64,000 bases of DNA, taken from positions 1-64,000 of the forward strand of contig NZ_SIRE01000014.1 of assembly GCF_004307995.1 (NCBI RefSeq), in the 5' to 3' direction. The notes under the pieces are model-generated. The model saw nothing but the letters and a program-made list of their open reading frames with translations, was not told where the DNA came from and did no database searches. Position numbers and translations under genes: made by a program. Origin of the DNA: Paenibacillus thalictri (GTDB taxonomy: Bacteria; Bacillota; Bacilli; Paenibacillales; NBRC-103111). Shown one piece after another: positions 44,210 to 52,771 of the stretch; positions within the stretch are counted from its first letter, which is position 1, and every line of letters begins with the position of its first letter.

Positions 44210-44660
44210 ATGGCAGATTCAGTTTGGATTCGAAAATATCTCACCGATAATGGATTGGATAATAACAAAATTGACTATGACCAAAATAGAGGAGTTGTAA
44301 CCTATGGAGGTAAGGACTTTATTACTCCAACATCGGTAACAGATGGGATGTCATATGCCTCTACTGATGATTTAAACAAGGCTTTAGCAAATTACAATAT
44401 ATCGTAGAGTCAAAACAAGATAAATACTGCAATGGATGAAATCTATAAAAAAGCTTCTAATTCTACAAGCTCCAAAATCATTTACACCAACAGTTCAAGC
44501 TCCTACGATTCAGCAGTTTTCATATAACGCTGACAGCGATCCACAGTATCAAGCAGCATTGAGGAATGCACAACGTAATGCTCAGGTTGCTGGTCAGGCA
44601 GCACAAGAGGAACTTAATTCAAGAGGCATCCTTAACTCAACGGTTACATCTGATCGACTA
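44210..44660 (+). pseudogene. Broken phage-type minor structural gene
   Basis: An initial frame (MADSVWIRKYLTDNGLDNNK ... NKALANYNIS, stop at 44405) is followed after about 30 bp by a different frame. That frame reads ADSDPQYQAALRNAQRNAQV, then EELNSRGILNSTVTSDR, and runs into IS630-associated sequence near 44660. Both parts resemble the start of one longer helical protein known from Bacillus phages and related elements (the D-x-x-YQAAL...N-RGILNST-TSDR pattern). A frameshift plus truncation by the insertion sequence explains the break. Whether the short first frame is still made is unknown. Confidence 0.6.
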
Positions 44661-45955
44661 GTACTTAATTTCGCAAATGATCCAACAATAAAAGGTTGAT
44701 CTTACCAGCGGTATGTTACACTTGATGAACAGAGTAAAGTTCATAGAGGTGATTCCGATGGCAAGAGGACCTAAGGCTGCTGAAATCCTGGTAAGTGAAA
44801 AACAACGCGAAATACTGGAACAACTGATTCGGCGGCGAAATACACCGCAAGCGTTGGCGAAACGGGCGCGCGTGGTCTTGGAGTCGGTCAAAGGCGTCAA
44901 CAACACAGCCATTAGCGAGCTCTTGTCATTCGATCGCCCTCAGGTTGTCCTTTGGCGCGGGCGTTGGATCGCGCACTACTTGGAGTTTTGCCGAATCGAA
45001 CAGGAACATCAGGAAGAGTTGGAAGCCGCTATTGTACAACTGCTTCAGGATCAGCCTCGCCCCGGAACGCCGGCGACCTTTACCGAGCAGCAAGTGCTGC
45101 AAATCATGGCGATCACCTGCGAAGATCCGACGCTCAGCGGACGATCAGCCATTGGACGCCGCGCGAAGTGCGTGATGAAGCGATCAACCAGGGCATTGTC
45201 TCGTCCATTTCGATTACACAAGTTTGGCGTTTTTTAAAATGAAGCCGACTTGCATCCACACCGATTTAAAGGCTGGATGAACGCCAAACCGCAAGACCCT
45301 GCCGAGTTTGCCGAGAAAACACGGGAAATTAGTCGGCACTATCGATTGGTTCCGCTGCTGCATACGCTTGGCGTGCACGTCGTGTCGATCGACGAAATGA
45401 CGGGAAAACAGACATTGGAACGACTTCATCCCCTCTTGCCCATGAAACCGGGATGGGTGGAACGGCGAGAGTTCGAATACCTCCGTCATGGCACGCTCAG
45501 TCTGATTTCCGGCTTGGCGGTGGCCATGGGCAAAATCGTTTCATCCACCATGGCTCCGACACGTAACGAAAACGATTTTGCCGCTTATATCGAGCAACTG
45601 ATCGATACCGATCCACAAGCCGAGTGGGCATTTATCGTCGATGGACTGAACACCCATCAGTCGGAGAGTCTGGTTCGACTGGTTGCGCAGCACAGCGCAT
45701 TGGACGATGCACTGGGGAAGAAAGGCAAGTCGGGCGTGTTGGCTAGACTGGCCAGCCCCGCTATATTTTTGGCCGATCCGTCACATCGCATCCGATTCGT
45801 TTATACGCCCAAGCACTGTTCCTGGTTAAACATGATCAATTATGGTTCAGTATTCTGGTTCGTCGTTTGCTCAAGCGTGGAGATTTTACCAGCACATTGA
45901 ACTTACAGCAACAAATCTTTCAGTTTATCGATTATTTCAATGCAACGATGGCGAA
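44660..45955 (+). mobile_element. IS630-family remnant with frameshifted transposase
   Basis: A transposase reading begins at ATG 44758 (MARGPKAAEILVSEKQREIL; helix-turn-helix with ISELLSFDRPQVVLWRGRW). It changes frame near 45135 (DPTLSGR then SHWTPREVRDEAINQG) and again near 45240. It continues through the catalytic core (HVVSIDEMTGKQTLERL; WAFIVDGLNTHQSESL; TPKHCSWLNMI) and changes frame a third time (LWFSILVRRLLKRGDFTSTL) before being cut by IS21 sequence at about 45955. The DDE residues can be recognised, but at least three frame breaks make it inactive. It truncates the phage-type gene on its left. Confidence 0.8.
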
Positions 45956-46725
45956 ACCGTGAGCTTCACAGCCCCCATACAGGTCTTGTATCCCTGCTGC
46001 TCCGCGCGATGTCCGGCTAGGATGGCGCGGATGACAGTAGCAGTGGATGGACCGACTTGCTCCGCCCATTTGATAAACCGCTCGGCATTCCACTGAATGT
46101 ATTGCTTATGTTTGTCTGGCATATGATCGGCAAGCGTATGATATTGTCCGGGCCGACCATAGAGATGAGGATGCGAGCAGATGCGGTGATGGTTGTAGAA
46201 GACCTCGATTACGCCTCTGGTGACGCGAACATCCACTTTGTGCTTGATATATTTATAGGGCACGCTGTAATGCATCTTGTCGACCGCTATGTGATAATTG
46301 AACTGTACGGTGGCAACTCTCCAGGAGGGGCATTCGTACGCGGAAAGCGGCAACGGCAAGAGAGCGTGTTTCTCCTCGTCGAGAAACGCGCTCAACCTGC
46401 TACCCGGCCTTTTCTGAAACGGTCGTTTATTTAAATGCTGTCAGTCATGCCAATCTATTCACTGTTGCACGGTTTAACACCTCGGGAACGGTGTTTCGCG
46501 AGCATTGACAACTAGAGGCAATGCTCCGCTGGCTGAGCCCCATGCTACTCAGCCGTAAGATATCTCGATACTTCATTCGGTGGTTATGATTTTGCGCTCC
46601 AATTATTGGACACGCATTCCTCCCATTCTAGCGAAGGAACTCAGCGGTGGCTCTCACGATTAACAATGTGGCTCTATTTTATTAACAGGATGGCTCTCAC
46701 TCATTAACTCAATGGCTCTATGGCA
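45955..46725 (-). mobile_element. istA: IS21-family remnant (istA fragments and one terminus)
   Basis: Leftward reading gives an IstA N-terminus from ATG 46576 (MKYRDILRLSSMGLSQRSIA, then SSCQCSRNTV) to about 46441. A deletion follows, then a more C-terminal part (NKRPFQKRPGSRLSAFLDEE; YHIAVDKMHYSVPYKYIKHK; QYHTLADHMPDKHKQYIQWN) to about 45955. istB is missing. To the right, four copies of TGGCTCT at 46648, 46669, 46691 and 46713 are the multiple terminal repeats typical of IS21 elements. The element end is near 46725 and abuts the truncated oxidase gene. Confidence 0.8.
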
Positions 46726-48018
46726 CCGAAATATTCAACGCTCCGCCGAAGGCTGATCCGCTGTTTTACATCGGCATGGCTTTGGTCATTGTCGGCAGTT
46801 AGGTTAGCGGTTATGCGATATTTGCGGCATACGGCAAATGGAGGCGTGCGCATAAACGCCAGCCGTCCCCGTTATTCGCCTACATGGCGGTGGCAACGAT
46901 GGTGCTTTGGCAAATATGAACGGTCGGCGTTGCCGCAGAAGTCGTATTTCAACTGATCCCGTGGTCGCTCGGCTGGGTAGACCGCATTAATGTGGAGCTT
47001 AGCCGGACGTTGTTCTGGTACTTCGGCCATCCGCTTGTGTATTTCTGGCTGCTGCCGGCTTATATATACTGGTATGTCAACGTGCCGAAACTGATCGGCG
47101 GCAAAATTTTTCAGCGATTCTTTGCCGCGGTTGACCTTTGTGCTGTTTATTCTTTATTCGATTCCGGTCGGGTTTCACCATCAGCTGACCGAGCCGGGAA
47201 TCTCGTCGTTCTGGAAGTTTCTTCAAGTGGCGCTGACGATGATTGTGGTGATCCCGTCTCTGATGACGGCATTTTCGCTGATGGCGACCTTTGAACTGGC
47301 AGGAAGGGAAAAAGGAGCCACAGGGTTGTTTGGTTTTTTTCGCAAACTTCCGTATCATGACGCCCGGTTTTTTGCCGCTTTTGTCGGCATGGTTATTTTT
47401 ATACCGGCAGGAGCGGGAGGCATTATCAATGCCAGCTACCAGTTGGACCAGGTGGTGCATAACACGTTATGGATCACGGGGCATTTTCACTTAACCGTCG
47501 CTTCGACTGTGACGTTAACGTTTTTCGCCATCACCTACACGCTGCTGCCGGCTTTGACCGGCCGTCAAGTAACCCGTTTTGCCAATCGTCTTGGGATTGT
47601 ACATACGGTGATATGGGCACTAGGGATGGCGTTGATGTCGATTCCTATGCACATCGTCGGATTGTTCGGCGAACCGCGAAGAACGGCCTTTACGACGTAT
47701 ATGGATCACCCGGTGGTCGCGACCTGGGTTCCGTACCGGAAGCTTATCGGCCTGGGGAGCGGGCTGCTGTTCGTGGGTGTGCTGCTGTTTCTTTTTATCG
47801 CGTTGTATTTATGGTTTTTTGCGCCTAAGACCGAACAAAACGTTGATTTCCCGCTTGGGGAAGTGCACGATACGGGACATAGACCACCTGCTATTTTGGA
47901 GCGGTGGAGTGTATGGGTCGGGCTGACGATTGCGCTGACGCTGATCGCTTACACGATCCCGGTTATGGATATGATTCGCCACGCGCCGCCGGGATCGACA
48001 GGATTCAGAACGTGGTAG
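46726..48018 (+). pseudogene. Heme-copper terminal oxidase subunit I (ba3/B-type), 5'-truncated and decayed
   Basis: The reading starts abruptly after the IS21 end (TEIFNAPPKADPLFYIGMAL) and has in-frame stops at 46800 (TAG) and 46917 (TGA). It shifts frame by one base near 47111 and then continues to 48018. Conserved oxidase motifs remain: FGHPLVYFWLLP (CuB His and the Tyr), VGFHHQ (two CuB His) and GHFHLTVAS (heme ligands). There are several membrane segments. This pattern is that of B-type cytochrome oxidases. The N-terminal third has been lost to the insertion sequence, and the rest cannot make a full protein. It neighbours oxygen- and NO-related genes, suggesting a former respiratory locus. 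Confidence 0.85.
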
Positions 48019-48068
48019 AACCGCGGAAACAGTTAAAAGAGTGTAAAAAGAATCGCAAAAGCCGGATT

Positions 48069-48111
48069 TGTGACTGCCATCACAATGTATCCCGCCGCGC
48101 CTTGTTAGAAT
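48069..48111 (+). promoter_or_regulatory. Crp/Fnr-type operator and promoter of the globin-haemerythrin gene
   Basis: TGTGACTGCCATCACA (48069-48084) is a perfect TGTGA-N6-TCACA palindrome. A -10 element, TAGAAT, lies at 48106-48111. With a start near 48118 the operator is centred about 41.5 bp upstream, the class II activator position, and no good -35 is present. The Crp/Fnr-family regulator encoded at 49513-50205 is the obvious candidate to bind it. Confidence 0.75.
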
Positions 48112-48144
48112 AAGGTTATCCTAAGTTAATGGGAGGGACCCTAA

Positions 48145-49092
48145 ATGACATATACGCAGGGAACTTACAGAAACGAAAACAATGCAGCCGGCATCATATC
48201 GTTGTATGAACAGATCGGAGGAGCGGAAACGATCGACAGGCTTGTTCATGCCTTCTACCCGAAGGTATACGAGCATCCCGAGCTCAGGCCGCTTTTTCCC
48301 GACGGGGTGGATGAAATACGGGCGAAGCAGTATTTGTTCTTAACGCAGTTTACCGGCGGGCCTGCGCTCTACACGGATCAGTTTGGCTTTGGCAACATGC
48401 GCAGCATTCACGCCCGGTTTCCCATTACCCCGGCAAGGGCTGAAGCTTGGCTGTCGTGTATGCGTGAAGCGATGGACGAAATTGGACTAAACGGTCACCC
48501 GAGGCAACTGATGTTTCAGATGTTGACCAATGCGGCCAACCGCTTCGTCAATACGCAGCCTCATCACCAATGCGGCGGCATGCAGGCAGGCGGAGCCCCG
48601 GTCGAGCTGTGCGAACCGCTGGCAAGATTAAAAAGCGAGCATGGACCGTTAAGGGAACAAATGGACGCATATGCCCGCGAAGCAGCGGAGATTGGCACGA
48701 ATCCGAATAAAACGGATTGGAGCGGGGATATTGCTTCATTGCAAATAAAGGTGGAAACATTTGTACGTGAGCTTGACCCTCATTCAGAACGGGAAGAGGA
48801 GATTCTGTTTCCTCTTATGGCCAAACATGTAGGCAGACAGATGGGGCCCATTGCCGTAATGGAGCACGAACATGAGCTGGCCAAACAAAACTTGGCGAAA
48901 TTCACCGAAAACGCCCGGAATTTACCGGGAAATGTGGATGCTGATCTGGCAAAAGAGATCGTTTCTTATGCTCTTCAAGCCCATGCCGTATTAACCGAGC
49001 ATTTTATGAAAGAAGAAAACGTATTGTTTCCGATGGCGGAACATATGTTGAATGCGGAGGAGAAGGAGCAGCTTGCACGCGCCTGGGAGTAA
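48145..49092 (+). CDS. Truncated haemoglobin fused to a haemerythrin-like domain
   Basis: The product is 315 residues with GGGAGGG before the ATG. Residues about 17-135 are a truncated (2-on-2) haemoglobin with the proximal heme His in MRSIHARFPI (His89) and FLTQFTGGP. Residues about 155-312 form an HHE haemerythrin four-helix bundle with ligand motifs EHGPL (His166), DPHSEREEEILF (His213, Glu217), EHEHE (241/243), and TEHFMKEENVLF (His286, Glu290). The first part can bind O2 or NO at heme and the second at a di-iron site, so a role in NO or oxygen handling is likely. Both domains exist singly in many bacteria; the fusion puts them on one chain. The upstream Crp/Fnr box implies induction by a redox or NO signal. 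Confidence 0.88.
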   Translation: MTYTQGTYRNENNAAGIISLYEQIGGAETIDRLVHAFYPKVYEHPELRPLFPDGVDEIRAKQYLFLTQFTGGPALYTDQFGFGNMRSIHARFPITPARAEAWLSCMREAMDEIGLNGHPRQLMFQMLTNAANRFVNTQPHHQCGGMQAGGAPVELCEPLARLKSEHGPLREQMDAYAREAAEIGTNPNKTDWSGDIASLQIKVETFVRELDPHSEREEEILFPLMAKHVGRQMGPIAVMEHEHELAKQNLAKFTENARNLPGNVDADLAKEIVSYALQAHAVLTEHFMKEENVLFPMAEHMLNAEEKEQLARAWE

Positions 49093-49120
49093 CGCAATTC
49101 CATTTCAGGAGGTGATCGGC

Positions 49121-49441
49121 ATGAATCCATACAAGCTGTCGTTTGAAGAAACGTTCATTCAGCCTGTGCTGGACAACGGCGTTTCCAAGGTCGTGAAATT
49201 TTCGTTTCCGAAAGGGAAAGTTTTGCAGAAACATAAGACGACTAGCGATATTCTTGTTTTTGTTCTTGATGGGAAAATTCGCTTTACCGCAGGCGAAGAT
49301 GTGGAACTGCAGACAGCGGATATGATCAGTTTGGCTAAACAGGTCGAACACTCCATCGAAGCTTTGGAAGACAGCTTGGTCGTGCTTGTGCTGACGCCGA
49401 GTCCAAACGCACATTCGATATTTAAGCCCGACGGCGATTAA
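49121..49441 (+). CDS. Small cupin-domain protein
   Basis: The product is 106 residues. AGGAGG lies 8 nt before the ATG, 28 bp after the globin-haemerythrin stop, so it is in the same operon. It has a single cupin barrel (KFSFPKGKVLQKHKTTSDIL; VLDGKIRFTAG; LQTADMISLAKQVEHSIEAL). A His-x-x...His pattern (KHKTTSD, VEHSIEA) is compatible with binding one metal. Such small cupins next to NO- or redox-responsive genes may sense or detoxify. No specific reaction can be assigned. Confidence 0.75.
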   Translation: MNPYKLSFEETFIQPVLDNGVSKVVKFSFPKGKVLQKHKTTSDILVFVLDGKIRFTAGEDVELQTADMISLAKQVEHSIEALEDSLVVLVLTPSPNAHSIFKPDGD

Positions 49442-49466
49442 GACGTTTATGAAGGGCAACGTAGGC

Positions 49467-49530
49467 AAGGGAGCGAGGCTTCGTCATGTATAGTTTGTTA
49501 TCCTGCAGGTAGCTACAGCTCCCTTTTTTG
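49467..49530. terminator. Bidirectional terminator between cupin and Crp/Fnr genes
   Basis: AAGGGAGC (49467-49474) pairs with GCTCCCTT (49518-49525), followed by a T run in the rightward direction. The right arm overlaps the last codons of the leftward regulator gene. Confidence 0.6.
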
Positions 49531-50205
49531 CTTGAGTCCTTCCAAATCCAAAATCACGATACGATTGCGATGGATTTCCAACAGCTGTTCCTTATTGAAC
49601 TGATTAAGCAGCCGATTTACGGTCTCTCTTGTCGTACCCACAGCATTGGCAAATTCCTGGTGTGTCATTGGCACGTTGATCGTAAATTGGTTGTGTTTGG
49701 TATCCCCATGTTGTTCCGCTAGCAGCAGCAGGAACGATAAAACCCTATGTTTGACATCTTGCCCCGACAGCACCTGCAGCTTTTCTTGCAGCTCCCGGAT
49801 TTTGTCGCCCATAACACGCATCATTTTGATGGCAATCGAAGGGGTGCTCATCATCAAACTCTCGAACAACCGGACCGGAATCGCCAGCAGCTCCGTGTCA
49901 ACGATGGCTTCCGCCGTGGCGGGATACGGATTTTGATTAAAAAAGCCGGTATGGGGAAACATGTCGCCGCTTTTCAAAAACGAGACGATCTGCTCGTTGC
50001 CGTTTTCATCGGTTTTAAATGTTTTTACAAGCCCCTTTTGGATAAAATAGACGGCTTCTTTTTCGCTACCTTCGGTAAAAATGGTTGATTTCTTCGGTGC
50101 GGAACGAGAATTGGCGATTGCCTCCATACGCTCCAGCTCTTGTTCGCTCAAATCGTGGAACAGTGGCGTCTGCTTAAGAAAAGCTGCCGCTTTTTCTCGT
50201 TTCAT
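49513..50205 (-). CDS. Crp/Fnr family transcriptional regulator without cysteines
   Basis: The product is 230 residues, with GGAGGGACAG before the ATG. An N-terminal cyclic-nucleotide-binding-type beta barrel occupies about residues 15-130 (IFTEGSEKEAVYFIQKGLVKTFK). A dimerisation helix (MMRVMGDKIRELQEKLQVLSGQD) and a winged helix-turn-helix (about 175-225; MTHQEFANAVGTTRETVNRLLNQF) follow. There is not a single cysteine, so an Fnr iron-sulphur cluster is excluded; the signal could be NO via heme, a nucleotide or another ligand. The recognition helix (TRETVNR) suits TGTGA-type sites, and such a site lies upstream of the convergently placed globin-haemerythrin gene. Confidence 0.88.
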   Translation of the reverse strand: MKREKAAAFLKQTPLFHDLSEQELERMEAIANSRSAPKKSTIFTEGSEKEAVYFIQKGLVKTFKTDENGNEQIVSFLKSGDMFPHTGFFNQNPYPATAEAIVDTELLAIPVRLFESLMMSTPSIAIKMMRVMGDKIRELQEKLQVLSGQDVKHRVLSFLLLLAEQHGDTKHNQFTINVPMTHQEFANAVGTTRETVNRLLNQFNKEQLLEIHRNRIVILDLEGLKQKREL

Positions 50206-50335
50206 CGCTGTCCCTCCTTCTTTCCTTGATATAGAAACCGATTTAATTTGAATTATACCCGATAGGTTCTCATTCGACCAAGCGATAAATGTCCGGAACT
50301 CATGGACTTAAGTGAATAGTCCCCAACGATGCGGA

Positions 50336-50378
50336 AAAACGCCTCCAAACCGCTGTACAAGCGGGATGAAGGCGTTTT
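50336..50378 (-). terminator. Terminator of the leftward sialidase operon
   Basis: AAAACGCCT and AGGCGTTTT form the outer stem, with an inner CCGC/GCGG stem. It lies just downstream of the sialidase-like gene in its direction of transcription. Confidence 0.7.
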
Positions 50379-50415
50379 GCTTACATTATGCCGAGAATGA
50401 ATCAATGCGCTGGGG

Positions 50416-52689
50416 TCAATATGGCCAAGCAGGATTGGATGTGAACCAGGTGGATGGCAACTTCACATAATAGCTGCCTCCAAACGGGTTCCCGCGATAG
50501 TAGGTCAAATGAGCATCGCTGCCATCCCATAAAATGGACGGATAATGGTACCAGTCGCTGCCGCCCGTATATTCGATCTGCTTGTAATTGCTCCATGTTC
50601 GTCCGCCGTCCGTACTGATTTGCGAGGATAAAATGAGCCGGGCTCCGTCGGAAAATCCGTCCCCGGGAACGTAATTCGTGCCGCAGCCGATGAGGATCAG
50701 CGTATCGGTCCCGGGAAGGCGGGACAGCTTCGGCGGCGAAATGCTGTAGCGGATCTGCGTCTGCGCCGGAGTCGACCATGTATCCCCGTTGTCGGCGGAA
50801 CGGGATTCGTAAAGCCAACCGGTGCGTGTGCGCGCATACAGTAGCAGCTCGTTACCGCCAACGTCGACGATATCCGCCTCCCACATTTCGCCTCCGCTCG
50901 CCGAAAGCGGTGACGGCGTCTTGTTGCTCCATGTCAGGCCGTTATCGTCGGAGACGTAGACGAGTGTCCGCAGCGGGCTGTTTTTGTGCGCAGGCATGAC
51001 CAGACGTCCGCTTGCCAGCCGGATGATACGGTCGTTTGTTGTTGCGACATAGTTGTATGTATTGTCCGAGATCGCAATTTCCGCGGACCAGGTTGCCCCT
51101 TCGTCCGTTGAGGTGCGAAACACACGTTTGGCGTCCGTCGAACCGGTGAATGTCGTATAAGCAACGCCCAATTGACCGTTTGCGAGACGAACAAGCGAAG
51201 GCTGGATCAGCCCTCTGGACGGATTGGAAAATAAAATCGATTCCGCGGACCAGGTGAGACCGCCGTCTGAGGAAGTTCGTTTGGCAATTTTCGTGCCGAC
51301 ATCCAAATCGGCGGTGCTCGGGAATTTATCGTACAGGAACAGCAGAGAACCGTCGTTCAGCTTGATCATGCCGCCTTCGCCGTTGCGCGGATTGCCCGCC
51401 GATACAGGAGCAACGGAGATGCCCCGCGTTGCGCCGGAAAGCGTCAAGGTCGCGGTATTCGGAAAAGCGACCGTATGGCTTACGCCGTCGGAACGAAAAG
51501 CGGTGATCCGGTGTTCATAGGTCGTGCCGGCAAGCAGTCCGACGCTTTGATACGATGTCGTATTTGCCGGCAGCAAGCCAAGCGTAAGCCAGCTTGAATC
51601 TCCTAACTTGCGGCGTTCGATGCGATAGCCTTGTTCATTCGAAGCGTTATCCGTCCAGCTTAAATTCAGATGGGAAGGGGAGCCTGTTGAAGCGGACAAA
51701 GCCGTCGGATCGGCTACCGGACTGGTTGTACCCGCATATTCCAGCTTTACCGCATCGGCGATCGTATAGCCGGCGTCGGTCGCCAGCAGCTTGATATACG
51801 AGGCGCTGCCAACGGCAAACGGGTAAGTGCCCACAAGTACCCATTGCCCGCCATATACCTGCTGGTTGACGGTTCGGCTGCTATCGGTTCCGCCGTCGTA
51901 TACGATTTCGACCGGAGCGGCGTCGGGACGGTTCGTATCGGCCGTCCACCGCATGTACACGTGATAGTAACCGGACACGGAGATAAACGGCGTCCACTTC
52001 GCCCATTTATTCGCATCATCGGCGCCGATCGTGCCGTCGCTTGTATAATTTGCGCCGTAATAGCCGCTCAGTATCGTGCTTGCGCCCCAGGTGCCGTTTG
52101 CCGTAAATCCGCTGTCCGTATTATCCACGATAATATCAGAAACTTCGGCGGGCACAAATTTCACCGCGTCGGCGATGGTGTATCCCGAATCCGTCGCCAG
52201 CAGCTTCACATAATGGGTGCTGCCTGCTGACAAAGCGTAACGGCCGATAAGCACCCACGTACCGTGGTTTTGCGTCTGATTCACTGTTTTTGATGTATCG
52301 ACGCCGCCATTGTACGAAATTTCAAGAGGAGCCGCGTCAGGGCGGTTAGTGTCCGCCGTCCAGCGCATATAAATGTCGTAAAAGCCGGCGTCCGTAATGA
52401 GCGGCGTCCACTTTGCCCATTTGCTTGAAGCATCCGCTCCGGAAGTGCCGTCGCTGACATAATTCGGCCCATAGTATCCTGCAAGAATCGTACTTGCCGA
52501 CCATGTGCCGCCGGTCGTAAACCCGGCATCGGAATTGTCAACGATGACCTCGCCGGCCGCTTGGGCGGTTTGGGGGGCGATGCAGCCGACAGCAGATGCA
52601 ATACATATGGCGAGTAAAACTGCGCCAAAGCTATTTTTCCAAGTGTTGTTCCAAGATGCGATCCAATGACTCCATTTCAAGCGCATCAT
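50416..52689 (-). CDS. Secreted sialidase-like (BNR repeat) protein with two golvesin-like modules and an FN3 domain
   Basis: The product is about 757 residues. The ATG at 52689 has GAGGA 7-8 nt upstream. A signal peptide (cut near AQA-AG) is followed by two tandem golvesin C-terminal-like carbohydrate-binding modules (about 45-175 and 180-310), each with WAKWTP, YMRWTADTNRPDAAP and GYTIADAVK. An FN3 domain follows (about 325-415). A five-fold Asp-box (SxDxGxTW) propeller comes next (about 430-755; SSDGGLTWSAE, STDEGATWSAE, SDDNGLTWSN, SADNGDTWST, STDGGRTWSN). Asp-box propellers of this kind include exo-sialidases, but the substrate cannot be read off. It is the last gene of the ABC operon and would release sugar outside the cell for import. 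Confidence 0.82.
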   Translation of the reverse strand: MMRLKWSHWIASWNNTWKNSFGAVLLAICIASAVGCIAPQTAQAAGEVIVDNSDAGFTTGGTWSASTILAGYYGPNYVSDGTSGADASSKWAKWTPLITDAGFYDIYMRWTADTNRPDAAPLEISYNGGVDTSKTVNQTQNHGTWVLIGRYALSAGSTHYVKLLATDSGYTIADAVKFVPAEVSDIIVDNTDSGFTANGTWGASTILSGYYGANYTSDGTIGADDANKWAKWTPFISVSGYYHVYMRWTADTNRPDAAPVEIVYDGGTDSSRTVNQQVYGGQWVLVGTYPFAVGSASYIKLLATDAGYTIADAVKLEYAGTTSPVADPTALSASTGSPSHLNLSWTDNASNEQGYRIERRKLGDSSWLTLGLLPANTTSYQSVGLLAGTTYEHRITAFRSDGVSHTVAFPNTATLTLSGATRGISVAPVSAGNPRNGEGGMIKLNDGSLLFLYDKFPSTADLDVGTKIAKRTSSDGGLTWSAESILFSNPSRGLIQPSLVRLANGQLGVAYTTFTGSTDAKRVFRTSTDEGATWSAEIAISDNTYNYVATTNDRIIRLASGRLVMPAHKNSPLRTLVYVSDDNGLTWSNKTPSPLSASGGEMWEADIVDVGGNELLLYARTRTGWLYESRSADNGDTWSTPAQTQIRYSISPPKLSRLPGTDTLILIGCGTNYVPGDGFSDGARLILSSQISTDGGRTWSNYKQIEYTGGSDWYHYPSILWDGSDAHLTYYRGNPFGGSYYVKLPSTWFTSNPAWPY

Positions 52690-52771
52690 GAAGTGTTCCT
52701 CGCTTTCAATATATTGGACTGCCGGCAAAAAGCTGCCGGTTAGCGGCCTGTTGTTTGTATCTTCCTTCCTA

